Positions 44,001 through 56,762 of a stretch of DNA of 64,000 nucleotides are shown one piece after another. This DNA comes from Monoplex corrugatus (lineage: Eukaryota > Mollusca > Gastropoda > Littorinimorpha > Ranellidae), in NCBI GenBank assembly GCA_030674185.1, contig CM060307.1, forward strand, positions 33,189,696 to 33,253,695, read 5' to 3'. The notes under the pieces are model-generated. The model ran no database searches and was not told where the DNA came from. It saw nothing but the letters and a program-made list of their open reading frames with translations. The position numbers and the translations under genes were made by a program. The number at the start of each line of letters is the position of its first letter. Positions within the stretch are counted from its first letter, which is position 1.

Positions 44001-44470
44001 CATCGTGTCACATCATTGTCAAAATGAGCTAGGTGGGCCTGAAAGCAGGCAGCATTTACTGTGAAATTGCTATTCGTGAATTTTGTAAAGACTTCGACAA
44101 CAGGGACTGAAAACTTCTGGTCATTAGGGCGATACTGCTTTGCTTTCATCTTGTTAATATTCTGACAAGATTTACTTAACTATGGGGCAAATTTCAATGA
44201 TGTACTGAAAACCTACTGCCCTGCCCAGATACTAATTGTGCATCAAAAGTTTACTGAAGTCTATGGAAAACATTACAATAATGCGTAACAAATGTCTGTA
44301 GTTTTGTAATCTCAAACCACAATTTATACTCACAAACCACAATCTAATGGGAAAAGTTCCTAATCTAACAATTTTCTGTCTAACTGAACACAAATTTCAC
44401 GGCACTATGCAGTTCCATGTCCACAGTTTAAAAAAACAACAACACTCATAGTATAAGTATAACCTGTGTT
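44000..44470. other. gene-free stretch
   Basis: No supported feature. Confidence 0.45.
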
Positions 44471-44808
44471 ATTGTTATTTTTGTTTAAAGCCCAGCCGAC
44501 TGTGTAGAGCCATATCAGGGCTATGACAGTTTCAAAACAGACCTCAACAGCAAACAAAAGAGTAAAAAATGCACTTAGTACAAGTATCCAATTATCAATC
44601 CTAAGAGAAAGTATTTTAGACTTTATTGAACACATACAGGTGAATGGACCAGCAAAGCAGAAAATGACAGGAAGAAATGACAGAAAGCAAAGGAGTAAGA
44701 AAGAAACAAAGAAAGTGACAAAAAAGAGGAAATTTCTAGCACAGAATTTTCCAGAAGGTGGGGATACTATTTATACTGAAAAAGCCCCCGGCATCCCAAC
44801 GGGGGAAC
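44470..44808 (+). repeat. R570 dispersed repeat, copy 4
   Basis: Head and tail are present with an internal deletion. The 3' end forms a perfect 6-bp hairpin, CCCCCG (44785-44790) with CGGGGG (44800-44805). Confidence 0.85.
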
Positions 44809-44869
44809 AAGATGTGTTAACAACTTACTTAAACATGGCGTTCAGACAGGACACATGCGCACCCAATGT

Positions 44870-44935
44870 GTGTGCGCACGCGCACACACACACACACACA
44901 TCAAATGCACACACACACACACACACACGAAAGAT
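44870..44935. repeat. (CA)n tract
   Basis: Interrupted CA runs between two R570 copies. Confidence 0.9.
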
Positions 44936-44956
44936 GGTCAAACACATACTCCCACA

Positions 44957-45395
44957 GATGTTATTTGTTACCTTTGTCTAAAGCCCAACCAACTGCGTAG
45001 CGCCATATCAGGGCTACGACTGTTTCAAAACATACAAAGCAAAAAAACAACAACAACAACAAAAAAGTACACATATCAATACCTTTGCACACATGATCTA
45101 CGGAGATGCCCCTGGCATTGACCATTCCATCCATTTTATCACACAGGGGATTTAAACAATACATGATTACAAATTTAAACATAACTATGGACACTAAAAC
45201 ATATATAAAAACGGGCTTAAATTACCTATAACTATGGACACTAAAACATATATAAAAAAGGGCTTAAATTACCTAAAATTGCTTTCACATATTTCATCTC
45301 CCTAGAGCCAAAAATGCACTCAATACATGTACCCAACTATTAATCCTAAGAGAAAGTACATCAGACTTTACTGAACACATACAGGTGAATGGGAC
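44957..45395 (+). repeat. R570 dispersed repeat, copy 5
   Basis: Head 'ctaaagcccaaccaactgcg' to 'acaggtgaatgggacagcag'. The 3' tail is missing. A 57-bp piece around 'aaaacatatataaaaa' is duplicated in tandem. Confidence 0.85.
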
Positions 45396-45445
45396 AGCAG
45401 ACAAAATCACGCTGACATGAAAATCAACACATATACCTTCTTTAT

Positions 45446-46000
45446 CTTTTATTGTTGTTTAAAGCCCAGCCGACTGCGCAGAGCCATATCAGGGCTAATA
45501 CCGCTTCAAAACAAACAAAACTTCAATAGGGGGAAAAAAAAAAAAAAAAAGAAAATTAAGTACACATATCAATGCATTCGCACACATAATCTAAGGACAT
45601 GCCCCCAGCACAGGACCATTCCGTCCAATTTATCGCACACGGGAGATTTAAAAAACACCTGAATACAAATATAAGCATACATAAGGACACCAAAACATAT
45701 ATATAAAAACAGGCATAAATTACCGAAAATTGCTTCCGCATATCTCACCTCCTTAGAGCCAAAAATGCACTTAATACATGTACCCAATTATCAATCTGAA
45801 GAAAAAATACATAAGATTTTATCGAACAAATACAGGTGAATGGACCATTAAGGCAGAAAATGACAAGTAGAAATGACAGAAAGCAAAGCAACAAGGCAGA
45901 AACAAAGAGAGTGACAGAAAAGAGGAAATTTCTAGCACAGAATTTCCAGAAGGTGGGGATACTATTTATACTGAAAGAAACCCCGGCAACCCAATGGGGG
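45446..46000 (+). repeat. R570 dispersed repeat, copy 6 (near full length)
   Basis: Complete from 'tttaaagcccagccgactgc' to 'cggcaacccaatgggggaat', including a poly-A interruption near 45535. Confidence 0.88.
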
Positions 46001-46027
46001 AATATACCCTTACAGATTCTGAAGGGC

Positions 46028-46359
46028 TGTCACACACACACACACACACACACACTTTAATATCAATAACAAGACACTTGCACAAATACAGAAAAAACAA
46101 ACCCTGCCATCAAAAACAAACAAAACACACAACACACACAACACACGCACTTTAACATCAATAAGAAGACACTCACACAAATACCAAAAAAATACCCACC
46201 CTCAAACACACCACACACACAACCACATTACACACATACACTCCTGCGTACACACACACGAAAGATGGTCGAACGTTTACCCGCGCACATACATGTATGC
46301 ATAAACACACACACAACACTCACTCACCACACACTAAAGAGATGGTCAAGAAATCAATT

Positions 46360-46430
<71 letters not shown>
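46028..46430. repeat. (CA)n-dominated stretch
   Basis: Several CA arrays (46031-46052, 46360-46430) separated by 'tttaatatcaataacaagac' blocks that recur through the next 9 kb. Confidence 0.85.
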
Positions 46431-46432
<2 letters not shown>

Positions 46433-46507
46433 AATATCAATACAGCAACACCCACGCAAATACCAAACAAACCTGCCCTTAAAAAAAAACTTTTTTTTTT
46501 TAATATT

Positions 46508-46575
46508 GTTTTTGTTTAAAAACCAGCTGTGTGCAGCCATATCAGGTTTATAAGCGTTTCAAAGCACACACAAAC
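46508..46575 (+). repeat. R570 copy 7 (head only)
   Basis: 'gtttaaaaaccagctgtgtg' to 'aagcgtttcaaagca'. Confidence 0.75.
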
Positions 46576-47514
46576 ACATACAAATGATGGTGATGGTTAT
46601 GATGATGATGATCATCATCATCCCAATGAGAATAATATACTCATGATAATGATAACATCAATAATAATGATGTACAGACTCTCTCCCCCACCATCAGCTT
46701 AACACAAAGTCCACCAGAATCACATTGATATGAAAATCACATATACCCCTCACTGCTTCTGAAGGGCTGACACATATACACACACACACACACACTTTAA
46801 CATCAATAACAAGACAATTATCAAGAAAATACCTGCCCTCTCAAAAAAAAAAAAAAAAAACACACACACACAACCAAATACACATTACCACATCCTGAAT
46901 GTGTACGTGCAAAACACAGAACACACAACACACACTTTAACATCAATAACAAGACACAATTATCAAGAAAATACCCGCCCTAAAAAAAAAACCAAAAAAA
47001 AACCACATACACACACACACACACAACCACATTACACATACACTCCTGAATGCACACGCACGCACACAGAGACACACACACTTTAATATCAATAACAAGA
47101 CACACAATTATCAAGAAAATACCCGCCCTAAAAAAAAACACAAAAAAAAAAACACACACACACACACACAAACATATACACTCCTTCACACATACACATT
47201 CACACACAAACACATACACACACTAAACCACATTAAACATACACTCCTGAATGCATACACACACACATGTACACACACACTTGAAAGATGGTCAAACACA
47301 TACCCACACACACACACACACACACACAACTCACTCACTCACACACACACACACATTAAAGAGATGGTCTTCACACATACACGCGTACACACACACACAC
47401 ACAAATACACTTTAATATCAATAACAAAACACCCACGCAAATACCAAGCAATACCAGCCCTCAAAAAAAGTAAAACAGAAAAAAAAACCCACACACACTA
47501 GTTTTTGTTTTTGT

Positions 47515-47665
47515 TGCTGTTTTTGTTTAAAACCCAGCCGACTGCGTAGAGACATATCAGGGCTATAAGCATTTCAAAGCAAATACAAAACTTCAACAGC
47601 AAAAAAAAAAAAGAAAAAGAAAAGTAAGTAGGCCTACACATGTCAATGCATTCACGCACATTTGG
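47515..47665 (+). repeat. R570 copy 8 (head only)
   Basis: 'gtttaaaacccagccgactg' through 'catgtcaatgcattcacgca', then switches to array-specific sequence. Confidence 0.82.
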
Positions 47666-48210
47666 TATCGACCTTCTTTGGTATTAACCTCTCTCCAGTT
47701 ACCCACCCACACACACTCGTTTCAGCTCTCTGAGGAAAAGATGGGAAGAAATGATACAAATGATGATGATGATGATAATCATCATCACCATCATCATACC
47801 AATGAAAATTCACTTCAGTTTATATTGCTTATAGCCCAGCTGACCACTAGCCCAATGAGAATAATATACTCGTGATAATGATAACATCAATAATAATGAT
47901 GTACACACTCTCTCCCCCACAATCGGCTTAACACAAAAGTCCAGCAGAATCACACTGATATGAAAATCAACACATATACCCCTCACAGCTTCTGAAGGGC
48001 TGTCACACTCACAGGAAACGCACGCGCGCGCACACACACACACACACGCACACACACACTCTTTAACATCAATAACAAGACAAAATAAAAAAAATTAAAA
48101 AAAACACACACACAACCACATTACACATACATTTCTGAATGCACACGCACATACATACACACACTTTAATATCAACAACAAGACACAATTATCAAAAAAA
48201 TGCCCGCCCC

Positions 48211-48241
<31 letters not shown>

Positions 48242-48599
48242 ACATACACACACATACACACACACAAACCAGAAACATATACACTCCTTAACACACACAC
48301 ATTCACACACACATTCACACACATACACACACACAACCACATTACACATACACTCCTGAATGCACGCACACACACACGAAAGATGGTCAAACACATATCC
48401 ACACACATAAACACACACACAACACTCACTCACACACACACTAAAGAGATGGTCTTCATACATACGAGCACGCGCGCACACACACACACAACACAAATAC
48501 ACTCTAATATCAATAACAAAAGACCCACGCAAATACCAAGCAATACCAGCCCTAAAAAAAAACACACAAAAAAAACACACACTAGTTTTTGGTTTTTTT

Positions 48600-48745
48600 T
48601 ACTGTTTTTGTTTAAAACCCAGCCAACTACGCAGAGCCATATCAGGGCTATAAGCATTTCAAAGCAAATACAAAACTTCAACAGCAAAACAAAAACACAA
48701 AAAAAGTAAGTACACATGTCAATGCATTTGTGCACATTTGGGATC
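48600..48745 (+). repeat. R570 copy 9 (head only)
   Basis: Same extent and same 3' switch point as copies 8 and 10, showing the truncated form was amplified with the array. Confidence 0.82.
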
Positions 48746-49487
48746 GACCTTCTTTGGCTTTAACCTCTCTCCAGTTACCCACACACACTCTGTTTCAACT
48801 CTCTGAGGAAAAGATGGGAAGAAATGATACAAATGATGATGATGATGATGATCATCATCATCATCCCAATGAGAATTCACTTCAGTTCATACTGCTTATA
48901 GCCCAGCTGACCACTAGCCCAATAAGAATAATATACTAATGATGATAATATCAATAATAATGATGTACAGACTCTCTCCCCTACAATCAGCTTAATACAA
49001 AGTCCACCATAATCACACTGATATCAAAATCAACACATATACCCCTCACAGCTTCTGAAGGGCTGTCACACTCACAGGAAACACACACACACACACAACA
49101 CACACACACACACACCACGCACACGCACACACACACACACACACACACTTTAATATCAATAACAAGACACACAATTATCAAAAAAATACCCGCCCTAAAA
49201 AAACAAACAAAACACAAATTACACATACACTTCTGAACGCACACACACACATACACACATGAAAGGATGGTCAAACACATACCCACATGCATATATGTAC
49301 ACACACACACACACTCTAAACAGATGGTCTTTACACACACACGCGGCGGCCACACACACACAAATACACTTTAACATCAAAAACACAATACACACGCAAA
49401 TTTATATGAAACAATACCTGCCCTAAAAAAAACAACACCAACAACAACAAAAACACATACACGCACAAAATTGTTTTGTTTTTTACT

Positions 49488-49645
49488 ATTTTTGTTTAAA
49501 AACCAACCTTACTGGGTAGAGCCATACCAGGGCTATAAACGTTTCAAAGCAATTACAAAATTTCAATTGCAAAACAAAAAACAAAAAGCCAAAAAAAGTA
49601 AATACACATGTCAATGCATTCATGCACATTTGGAATCAACCTACT
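49488..49645 (+). repeat. R570 copy 10 (head only)
   Basis: 'gtttaaaaaccaaccttact' through 'catgtcaatgcattcatgca'. Confidence 0.82.
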
Positions 49646-50384
49646 TTGGTATTAACCTCTCTCCAGTTACCCACACACACTCTATTTCAAGTCTCTGAGG
49701 AAATGATGTAAGAAATGATACAAATGATGATGATCATCACATCATCACCATCATCATCCCAATGAGAATAATATACTCATGGTAATGATCATATCAATAA
49801 TAATGATGTACAGACTCTCTTTTACCCCCCCAATCAGCTTAAAACAAAGTCCACCAGAATCACACTGATATGAAAATCAACACATACACCCCTCACAGCT
49901 TCTGAAGGGCTGTCACACTCACAGGAAACACACGCACACACACAACGACCTAAAGAAAAACAAAACAAAAACAATAAACAAAAACAAAATAGCACACACA
50001 CATACACTCCCAAACACACACACACAAACACGCCCCCGCAAAAACCCCCAAAAAACCACACACACACAACCACATTACACACACACGCATACACTCCTGA
50101 ACACACACACACACGAAAAAAGATGGTCAAACACATACCCACACACATACATGTATACATAAACACACATACAATACTCACTCACATACACACACATTAA
50201 AGAAATGGTAAAATAATCGATCTTCACACATATGCGCCCGCGCGGGCACACACACACAGAGCTTTAATATCAATAACAAAACACCCATGCAAATACCAAA
50301 CAATACCTGCCCTAAAAAAAAATTAAAAAATACAACAAAAAACACACACCACACACACACATTTTTATTATTATTATTATTATT

Positions 50385-50440
50385 ATTAGTTTTTGTCTAA
50401 AACCCAGCTGACTGCATAGAGCCATATCAGAAAAAAAAGT
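50385..50440 (+). repeat. R570 copy 11 (head only, short)
   Basis: 'tctaaaacccagctgactgc' to 'gccatatcag'. Confidence 0.7.
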
Positions 50441-50704
50441 ACACACATTTGGTATCAACCTTTTTTGGTATTAACCTCTCTCCATTTACCCACACTGTTT
50501 CAACTCCGAGGAAAAGATGGGAAGAAATGATACAAATAATGATGATGATCATCATCATCATCATTATTTGTATCATTTCAATAATAATGATGTACAGACT
50601 CTCTCCCCCACAATCAGCTTAACGAAAAGTCCACCAGAATCACACTGACATGAAAATTAACACATATACCCCTCACAGCTTCTGAAGAGCTGTCATGACC
50701 ACAG

Positions 50705-50706
50705 GA

Positions 50707-50765
<59 letters not shown>
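50705..50765. repeat. (CA)n microsatellite
   Basis: About 28 uninterrupted CA units. Confidence 0.95.
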
Positions 50766-50766
<1 letters not shown>

Positions 50767-51411
50767 TTCATAACAAAACACTCACACAAATAACAAAAAA
50801 TACCCGCCCTAAAAATTTTTTTAGAAACACACACACCCCACTTTCATCTCGGTATCAATGTCATTATCACCAATTACCCCACCCTCTCAAAATATAAACT
50901 TTAGAAAACAAAAAAATCAAAAAAGTCAACCATTCATGACACATGCACTAAAACAATACAAGAAGAAAACAAAACAGAATGCTTACACACACACACTCTC
51001 TCCCTCTCTATCTCTTCCTCTATCTCTCTGTAAACACTACAATATTATCAAAACAAAACAAAATTAAACTAAAAACTACACAGAACACCAACACTGGAAC
51101 ACACACACACACCACACCCTTTATTATCAATAACAAGACACTCACACAAATATAAAAAAATACCCGCCCTACACACACACACACACTCCCGTACACACAC
51201 ACAAAATATGGTCAAACACATACCCACACACAAACATACATAAACACACGCACAACTCTCACTCACACACATCACTATAGAGATGGTCAAGTAATCAATC
51301 TTCACACACACACACACCCACACACTTTAATAGCAATAACAAAACACACACAAATACAAACAATACCTGCCCTATGAAAACAAACTCACACACACACTTG
51401 TTTTGTGTTTT

Positions 51412-51953
51412 TATAGTTTTTGTTTAAAACCCAACCGACTGTGTAGAGCCATATCAGGGCTATAATTGTTTCAAAGCACATACAAAACTTCAACAGCAAA
51501 AAATGAAAAAAAAAAAAAATAAAAAAAAAAATAAAATACACGTCAATGCATTCGCCCACATAATCTAAGGAGATGCCCTCAGCACTGACCAATCCATCCA
51601 ATGTATCGCACAGGGGACTTAAAAAACACACCTTAATACAAATTCAAACATTCAGAAGGACACAAAAACATATAAAAACGGTCATACATTACCTAAAATT
51701 GCTTCTGCATATCTCATTTCTCTAGAGCCAAAAATACACTTAATACATGTACCCAATTATCAATCCTAAGAGAAAGTATGCAAGACTTTATCGAACACAT
51801 ACAGATGAATGGACCAGTAAGGCAGAAAATGATAGGAAGAAATGACAAAGCAAAGGAGGAAGAAACAATCACAGAGTGACAGAAAAGAGGAAATTTCTAG
51901 CACAGAATTTCCAGAAGTTGGGGATACTATTAATACTGGCATCCCACGGGGGA
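51412..51953 (+). repeat. R570 dispersed repeat, copy 12 (near full length)
   Basis: Head 'gtttaaaacccaaccgactg' to tail 'ctggcatcccacgggggaac'. Closes the array on its right side. Confidence 0.88.
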
Positions 51954-52097
51954 ACACACACAATCACACACACAACCACAGACACACACACTTAAATATT
52001 AATAACAAAACACTCACACAAATACCAAACAATATCCGCCCACCCGCCCTAAAAAAAAAAAAAAGAAAAAAAAAACCCAAACACCCACATCCACAAA

Positions 52098-52302
<205 letters not shown>

Positions 52303-53915
52303 CTACACGTCATTATTGAAGGGCCAGGAACGTTTTTGAGTCAATTTTTGAAAGGAGAAATAACCTATTTTCTCTTACTCTTTTCTCCAATTCGTTGCCG
52401 TAACTGAATGGATAAGAGCTCAGACAACATTGCAGTTTCCTTTTGGCACGTGTTTGGGGATTTGCCGATTTGCAATGGGCGGCCCAAGGAAGACAATTTC
52501 CACACGAAATTGTCGAATCTTCAGCAGGGTCTCTCTGACGACGCAGGCAAGGTAGCGACAAAATTCGCTTTGCACGTGCAAGGCAAGCCCTTTTTGAACA
52601 CTACTCCAGCCAAAGTTGCCCGCAGACGAGGATAAAAAGGACCCGTTCTTGGTTCGTTTTAACCATGCTTGCAAGACGACGGATGACGGATGAGCAGCGG
52701 GGGAGAGCCCTCGCTCTGCTTGATGAAGGCCTAGCGCAGCGGGAAGTTGCTAGACAACTTGAAGTGTCGCATTCCACAATCCAGAGACTGCTGGAGCGCT
52801 TCAATGAGACTGGAGCAGTCCAGGAAAGGCGTCACACGGGTCGACCCAGAGTAACGACAAGACAGCAAGACCGCTACCTTGCCCTCTCCGTCCTGAGGGA
52901 AAGGGCATCCACTGCGGTGACCTTGAGGGGTCAGCTGAGGGACGCAACAGGTGCTAACATCAGCTGCAGCACGGTGAGAAGACGGCTACATGAGGCAAAC
53001 TTGAGGTCACGGAGACCGGCCGTCCGACCCGTGCTGTCACCGGTCAACAGAGTGCGCCGCATGACCTGGGCCAGGGAGCACGTGACCTGGACAAGGCAAC
53101 AGTGGGCCCGGGTCTTGTTTTCGGATGAGTCCAGGTTCACCCTGACCTTTAACGATGGCCGGGCTCGGGTGTGGCGACGTCAAGGGGAGAGGTTCGCTGA
53201 CGCCACTGTCCAAGAGCATAACCGGTACGGCGGCGGGTCGGTGATGGTGTGGGGTGGCATGAGCCGTGGTACCCGGACCCCCCTGCTCCCCATTGACGGC
53301 ATCCTGAACGGGGTCCGGTACCGGGACGAGGTTCTGGCGGCCGTGGCACTGCCTGCGCTTGTGGACCTTGGTCAAGGCGCCATCTTCCAGGACGACAATG
53401 CACCTGCGCATCGAGCACGCCTTGTGACCGACTTCCTGGAGCAGCATGAAGTCGTCCGTATGGCCTGGCCAGCGTGCTCACCTGACCTGAACCCAATTGA
53501 ACACCTCTGGGATGTGCTCGGGAGGCGCATCAGGGACAACCACCCCCCACCGGGCACCCTGGCCAGGCTGGTCGACATCCTGCAGATCGAGTGGGCGGCC
53601 ATCCCTCAGGACACACTCCGTACCCTTGTGGGGTCGATGCATCGGCGCTGTGAAGCATGCATCCAGGCTCGGGGGGACACACGCGATATTGAAAACAGAT
53701 TGGCCAAATCTGACACTTTCTGTTTTTTGAAAAGGGGGGGGATGTTCCTTTAAATGCATGTGCTGTTCACTAATGGGTCATTGTGCTAATTTCTTTTTCC
53801 AAAACAGGTGTGGAAATGATGAAATAAAACATAGAATCAATTCTAAACATTGTCAATTATTTCAACTTAAAATTAGAGAGGAAGGAAGAAGTGGCCCTTA
53901 AATTATGATTAGGAG
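52303..53915 (+). mobile_element. Tc1/mariner element Tc1-B (complete)
   Basis: Imperfect inverted repeats can be aligned at both ends. The left end (52303 on) contains 'tcattattgaagggcca' and the right end, complemented, 'atcataatttaagggcca'; about three quarters of 29 positions match. TA lies on both sides. The 1.61 kb length is normal for Tc1. It contains one open transposase gene. Confidence 0.85.
52665..53753 (+). CDS. Tc1-type DD34E transposase, intact
   Basis: A 362-codon uninterrupted frame from ATG at 52665. Residues ~7-48 form the first helix-turn-helix ('LAQREVARQLEVSHSTIQRL'). A 'TGRPR' hook lies at 58-62, and a second helix-turn-helix spans ~65-125 with a basic 'RSRRPAVRP' stretch. 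The catalytic triad is complete: D154 in 'VLFSDESRFTL', D244 in 'FQDDNAPAH' and E279 in 'SPDLNPIEHLW', with exactly 34 residues between D244 and E279. 'GGGSVMVWGGM' lies between. Such enzymes cut and paste at TA. The gene is GC-rich in an AT-rich, simple-repeat setting. The protein looks functional, but the diverged ends leave mobility uncertain. Confidence 0.95.
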   Translation: MLARRRMTDEQRGRALALLDEGLAQREVARQLEVSHSTIQRLLERFNETGAVQERRHTGRPRVTTRQQDRYLALSVLRERASTAVTLRGQLRDATGANISCSTVRRRLHEANLRSRRPAVRPVLSPVNRVRRMTWAREHVTWTRQQWARVLFSDESRFTLTFNDGRARVWRRQGERFADATVQEHNRYGGGSVMVWGGMSRGTRTPLLPIDGILNGVRYRDEVLAAVALPALVDLGQGAIFQDDNAPAHRARLVTDFLEQHEVVRMAWPACSPDLNPIEHLWDVLGRRIRDNHPPPGTLARLVDILQIEWAAIPQDTLRTLVGSMHRRCEACIQARGDTRDIENRLAKSDTFCFLKRGGMFL

Positions 53916-53975
53916 TATATATATATATACATATATATGAAAGATGGTTAAACATCCACCCACACAGATACATAT

Positions 53976-53976
<1 letters not shown>

Positions 53977-54060
<84 letters not shown>
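53977..54060. repeat. (CA)n microsatellite
   Basis: About 42 CA units, among the longest pure runs in the window. Confidence 0.97.
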
Positions 54061-54063
<3 letters not shown>

Positions 54064-54164
54064 CAGTCACACACAATACCAAAGACATGGTCAAATGATC
54101 AATCTTCAAAAAAACAAACAAAAATCTTCACTTTGACATCAGCACAAAATGTATCCCCTTAACT

Positions 54165-54310
54165 TTTACAGTAAATACAAGCAGATCTAGTCTGGTCAAT
54201 AAAATCTCTGCACTGATCCAATGTTTCCCCCACAATTTTTAAAGTACACACAAGCAGGATTTGATCTGGTCAATCAAATCCTTATGCTGATCCAATATTG
54301 ACACCAGCAG
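54165..54310. repeat. ~80-bp imperfect duplication
   Basis: 'agatctagtctggtcaataa' + 'ctgatccaatgtttcccc' resembles 'ggatttgatctggtcaatca' + 'ctgatccaatattg'. Confidence 0.6.
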
Positions 54311-54689
54311 TTACACTGCATCTTTCAATAGCCAAGACATTTTTCTAGGGGCCCATTCTGTCATCAAAGCAATGAGTCAATCAACAGCTTTTTTTTTAAA
54401 AACAGACATGCCACTGGAGTTAACCATTTATTGTCAAGTTCTGAATTTCATGAAGAAAAACAAAAGACTGTAAAGATCCATCCATAAACCCAGAGACCCC
54501 AGAAAAATACAATATAAACACTTATATGAAAGAAAAAAAATACATATGAGATGAAAATTATGATAGGAAAAGGAAATCAAATGCGAGTACAGTGCAATAA
54601 AAAGAAAAAAAAAGAAAAGAAAAGAAACTATCAACTTTATTTCTCTTGGTAGGTATATGACCTGACATTTTACATTCAACTACTGTCTT

Positions 54690-54847
54690 TTAACCCTTTG
54701 AGTCCCACACCATATCCACGAACTGTAAAAACTTGGCCCTCTTGGTCCTGCAGGAAGCTGGTGGATAAGGTGAGAGAATCAAAGAGCCAAGGTTTTGCTT
54801 CGCTAGCATGGTTGATGCTGGACATGCTGTGGGAGTCAAAGGGTTAA
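54690..54847. mobile_element. TTAA-flanked fold-back MITE PB4 (158 bp)
   Basis: Ends TTAACCCTTTGAGTCCCAC and GTGGGAGTCAAAGGGTTAA pair over 19 bp with one mismatch, and both carry TTAA. Internal pairs such as 'ttggccctctt' with 'caaagagccaa', and 'atccac' with 'gtggat', let much of the element fold back on itself. It fits a minimal piggyBac-type MITE. No transposase fragment. Confidence 0.8.
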
Positions 54848-55009
54848 ACTGGTCAAAGACAGGTTTGTGATCTAACTTTATACAGTCTACAGCTTTCTGT
54901 CAGCTGTCCCTGAACATACAAGATGTAAAGATGCATCCATATATACTCTAATAGCCAAGAAAACACACAGTCTCAGGAGATCAATCTCAGACTTGCATAT
55001 ATCGTCTCA

Positions 55010-55330
55010 ATTTGGTATCAACCTTTTTTGGTATCAACCTCTCTCCAGTTACCCACACACACTTTGTTTCAACTCTGAGGGAAAGGTAGGAAGAAATGAT
55101 ACAAATGATGATGATGATCATCATCGATCGTCATCATCATCATCATCATACCAAGAATAATATATTCATGATAATGACAATACTAATAATAATGATGTAC
55201 AGACTCTCTCCCCCACAATCAGCTTAAACACAAGTTCATTAGAATCACACTGATATGAAAATCAACACATATACCCCTCACAGCTTCTGAAGGGCTGTCA
55301 CACTCACAGGAAACACACACACACACACTT
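55010..55330 (+). repeat. detached copy of the complex array unit
   Basis: Contains 'ttaacctctctccagttacc'-type start, (GAT)n/(ATC)n palindrome, 'aatgatgtacagactctctc' and 'cacagcttctgaagggctgt' in the same order as the array at 46.5-51.4 kb, but without an R570 head. Confidence 0.85.
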
Positions 55331-55414
55331 TAATATCAATAACAAAACACAAATACCCCTCCAAAAAAACAACCCACTCTTAAAAAACAAAAACAAAACA
55401 AACACACAACCACA

Positions 55415-55454
<40 letters not shown>

Positions 55455-55925
55455 ACACACACACACGCACAGACACACACACACACTCGCCCACTTTCAT
55501 CTCAGTGACAATTTGTCATTATCACCAATTACCCCACCCTCTCGAAAAAATAAAAACACACACACACACACACAACCACAAACACATCACACACACACGC
55601 GCACACACTCACTTTGTCCACTTTCATCTTAGCATTGTCATTATCACCAATTACCCCACCCTCTCAAAACACACACACACACACACACACACACAGATAG
55701 TAAGATCTTTGGAAAAAAAAAAAGAAAAAAAATTCTTATATTCATAACAAAAACAAACAAGTAAATACAAAAAGAAAAAAGAGAATGCTTACACAATCAC
55801 TCATACACCTACACCCACTCTCTCTCTCTCTCTGTAAACACTACATTATCAAAACAAAACAAAACAAAATTACACAGAATACCAATAGTGAAACACACAC
55901 ACACATACACACACACACACACAAT
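55313..55925. repeat. (CA)n-rich stretch with a duplicated block
   Basis: Several (CA)n runs. 'tcattatcaccaattacccc' with 'accctctc' occurs at about 55518 and 55640, and also near 50860. Confidence 0.8.
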
Positions 55926-56420
55926 TTTGCCCGTTTTTTAATAGCACAATTTTCTCCCTTTCTGATTAAAGGCTTTTCTCCAACTGTCTTTGACATGACA
56001 AGGATCAATTCCGAAAGACCACCTCCATTTTTTCATCCAGCATATTCTACAATCATCATCATGTGACATCATTACAAAGGTCAATTTAGTCAACAGTTTA
56101 CTCTTGGTGCCTTTATTCTTCTGTAGTATGTTTTTAATGTAATAAATATGAAATCATCACACCCAAAACAATGCTTTACAAACCACACCTGTTTGAATTC
56201 ACTATATCTAATTTCAGTTTCATGACTTCAAAGGGAAAAATCTTGGTCATCAGAATTTTAATCAACAGCAAAAGTTTAACAGACTTACATGTTCTATGAG
56301 TGCAAACTGAATGTCAGGCTTCTTCATCACACCGTTCCCTACTTTTATATATTTATATGGTTTTAATGTTTCCAACTCTCTACTTTTAGAAATGAATACA
56401 TTTTTTAATGATATGGTTTA
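55925..56420. other. gene-free stretch
   Basis: No supported feature. Confidence 0.45.
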
Positions 56421-56762
56421 GTTATCCCCTATATGCAGAAATCAGAATACGGCTACAGAAAGTTCATGCAGTTATTCCCTAAACACAGAAATCAGAATAT
56501 GACCACAGAAAGTTCATGTAGTTATCCCCTAAATGCAGAAATCTGAATGACTACAGAAGTTCATGTAGTTATCCCCTAAACGCAGAAATCAGAATATGAC
56601 TACAGAAAGTTCCCCTGAATGCATAAATCTGAATATGAGCACAGAAATGTTGTTATCCCCTAAATACAGAAATCTGAACAAGATCACAGAAAGTATATGA
56701 AGTTATCCCATAAATGCAGAAAATTGAACATGACCACAGAAAGTGCATGTACTTATCCCCCT
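56420..56762. repeat. ~50-bp minisatellite, left block
   Basis: Units of 'agttatcccctaaatgcaga' + 'aatctgaatatgaccacaga' + 'aagttcatgt', about seven, some shortened. Confidence 0.9.

Larger units (their letters stand above)
46500..51410. repeat. complex tandem array, ~0.9-1.1 kb unit
   Basis: Four to five units, each with the same ordered parts. The parts are an R570 head (46508, 47515, 48600, 49488, 50385), 'ttaacctctctccagttac', (GAT)n/(ATC)n, 'tcaataataatgatgtacag', 'cacagcttctgaagggctgt', (CA)n, 'ctttaatatcaataacaaga', 'gaaagatggtcaaacacata' and 'aagagatggtcttcacac'. Spacings between heads are about 1080, 890 and 900 bp. It is non-coding. Cysteine/valine-rich frames are (CA)n artefacts. 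Confidence 0.85.

Noticed and set aside
44785..44810. R570 3' hairpin as a Helitron terminus
   Set aside because: No CTRR follows the hairpin and no TC start was fixed at the other end, so Helitron identity is not supported.
44855..51330. Many Cys/Val-rich or Thr/His-rich frames
   Set aside because: These are (CA)n and (GT)n translated in different frames.
53037..53496. Minus-strand frames of 115-136 codons
   Set aside because: Antisense shadows of the GC-rich Tc1-B transposase.
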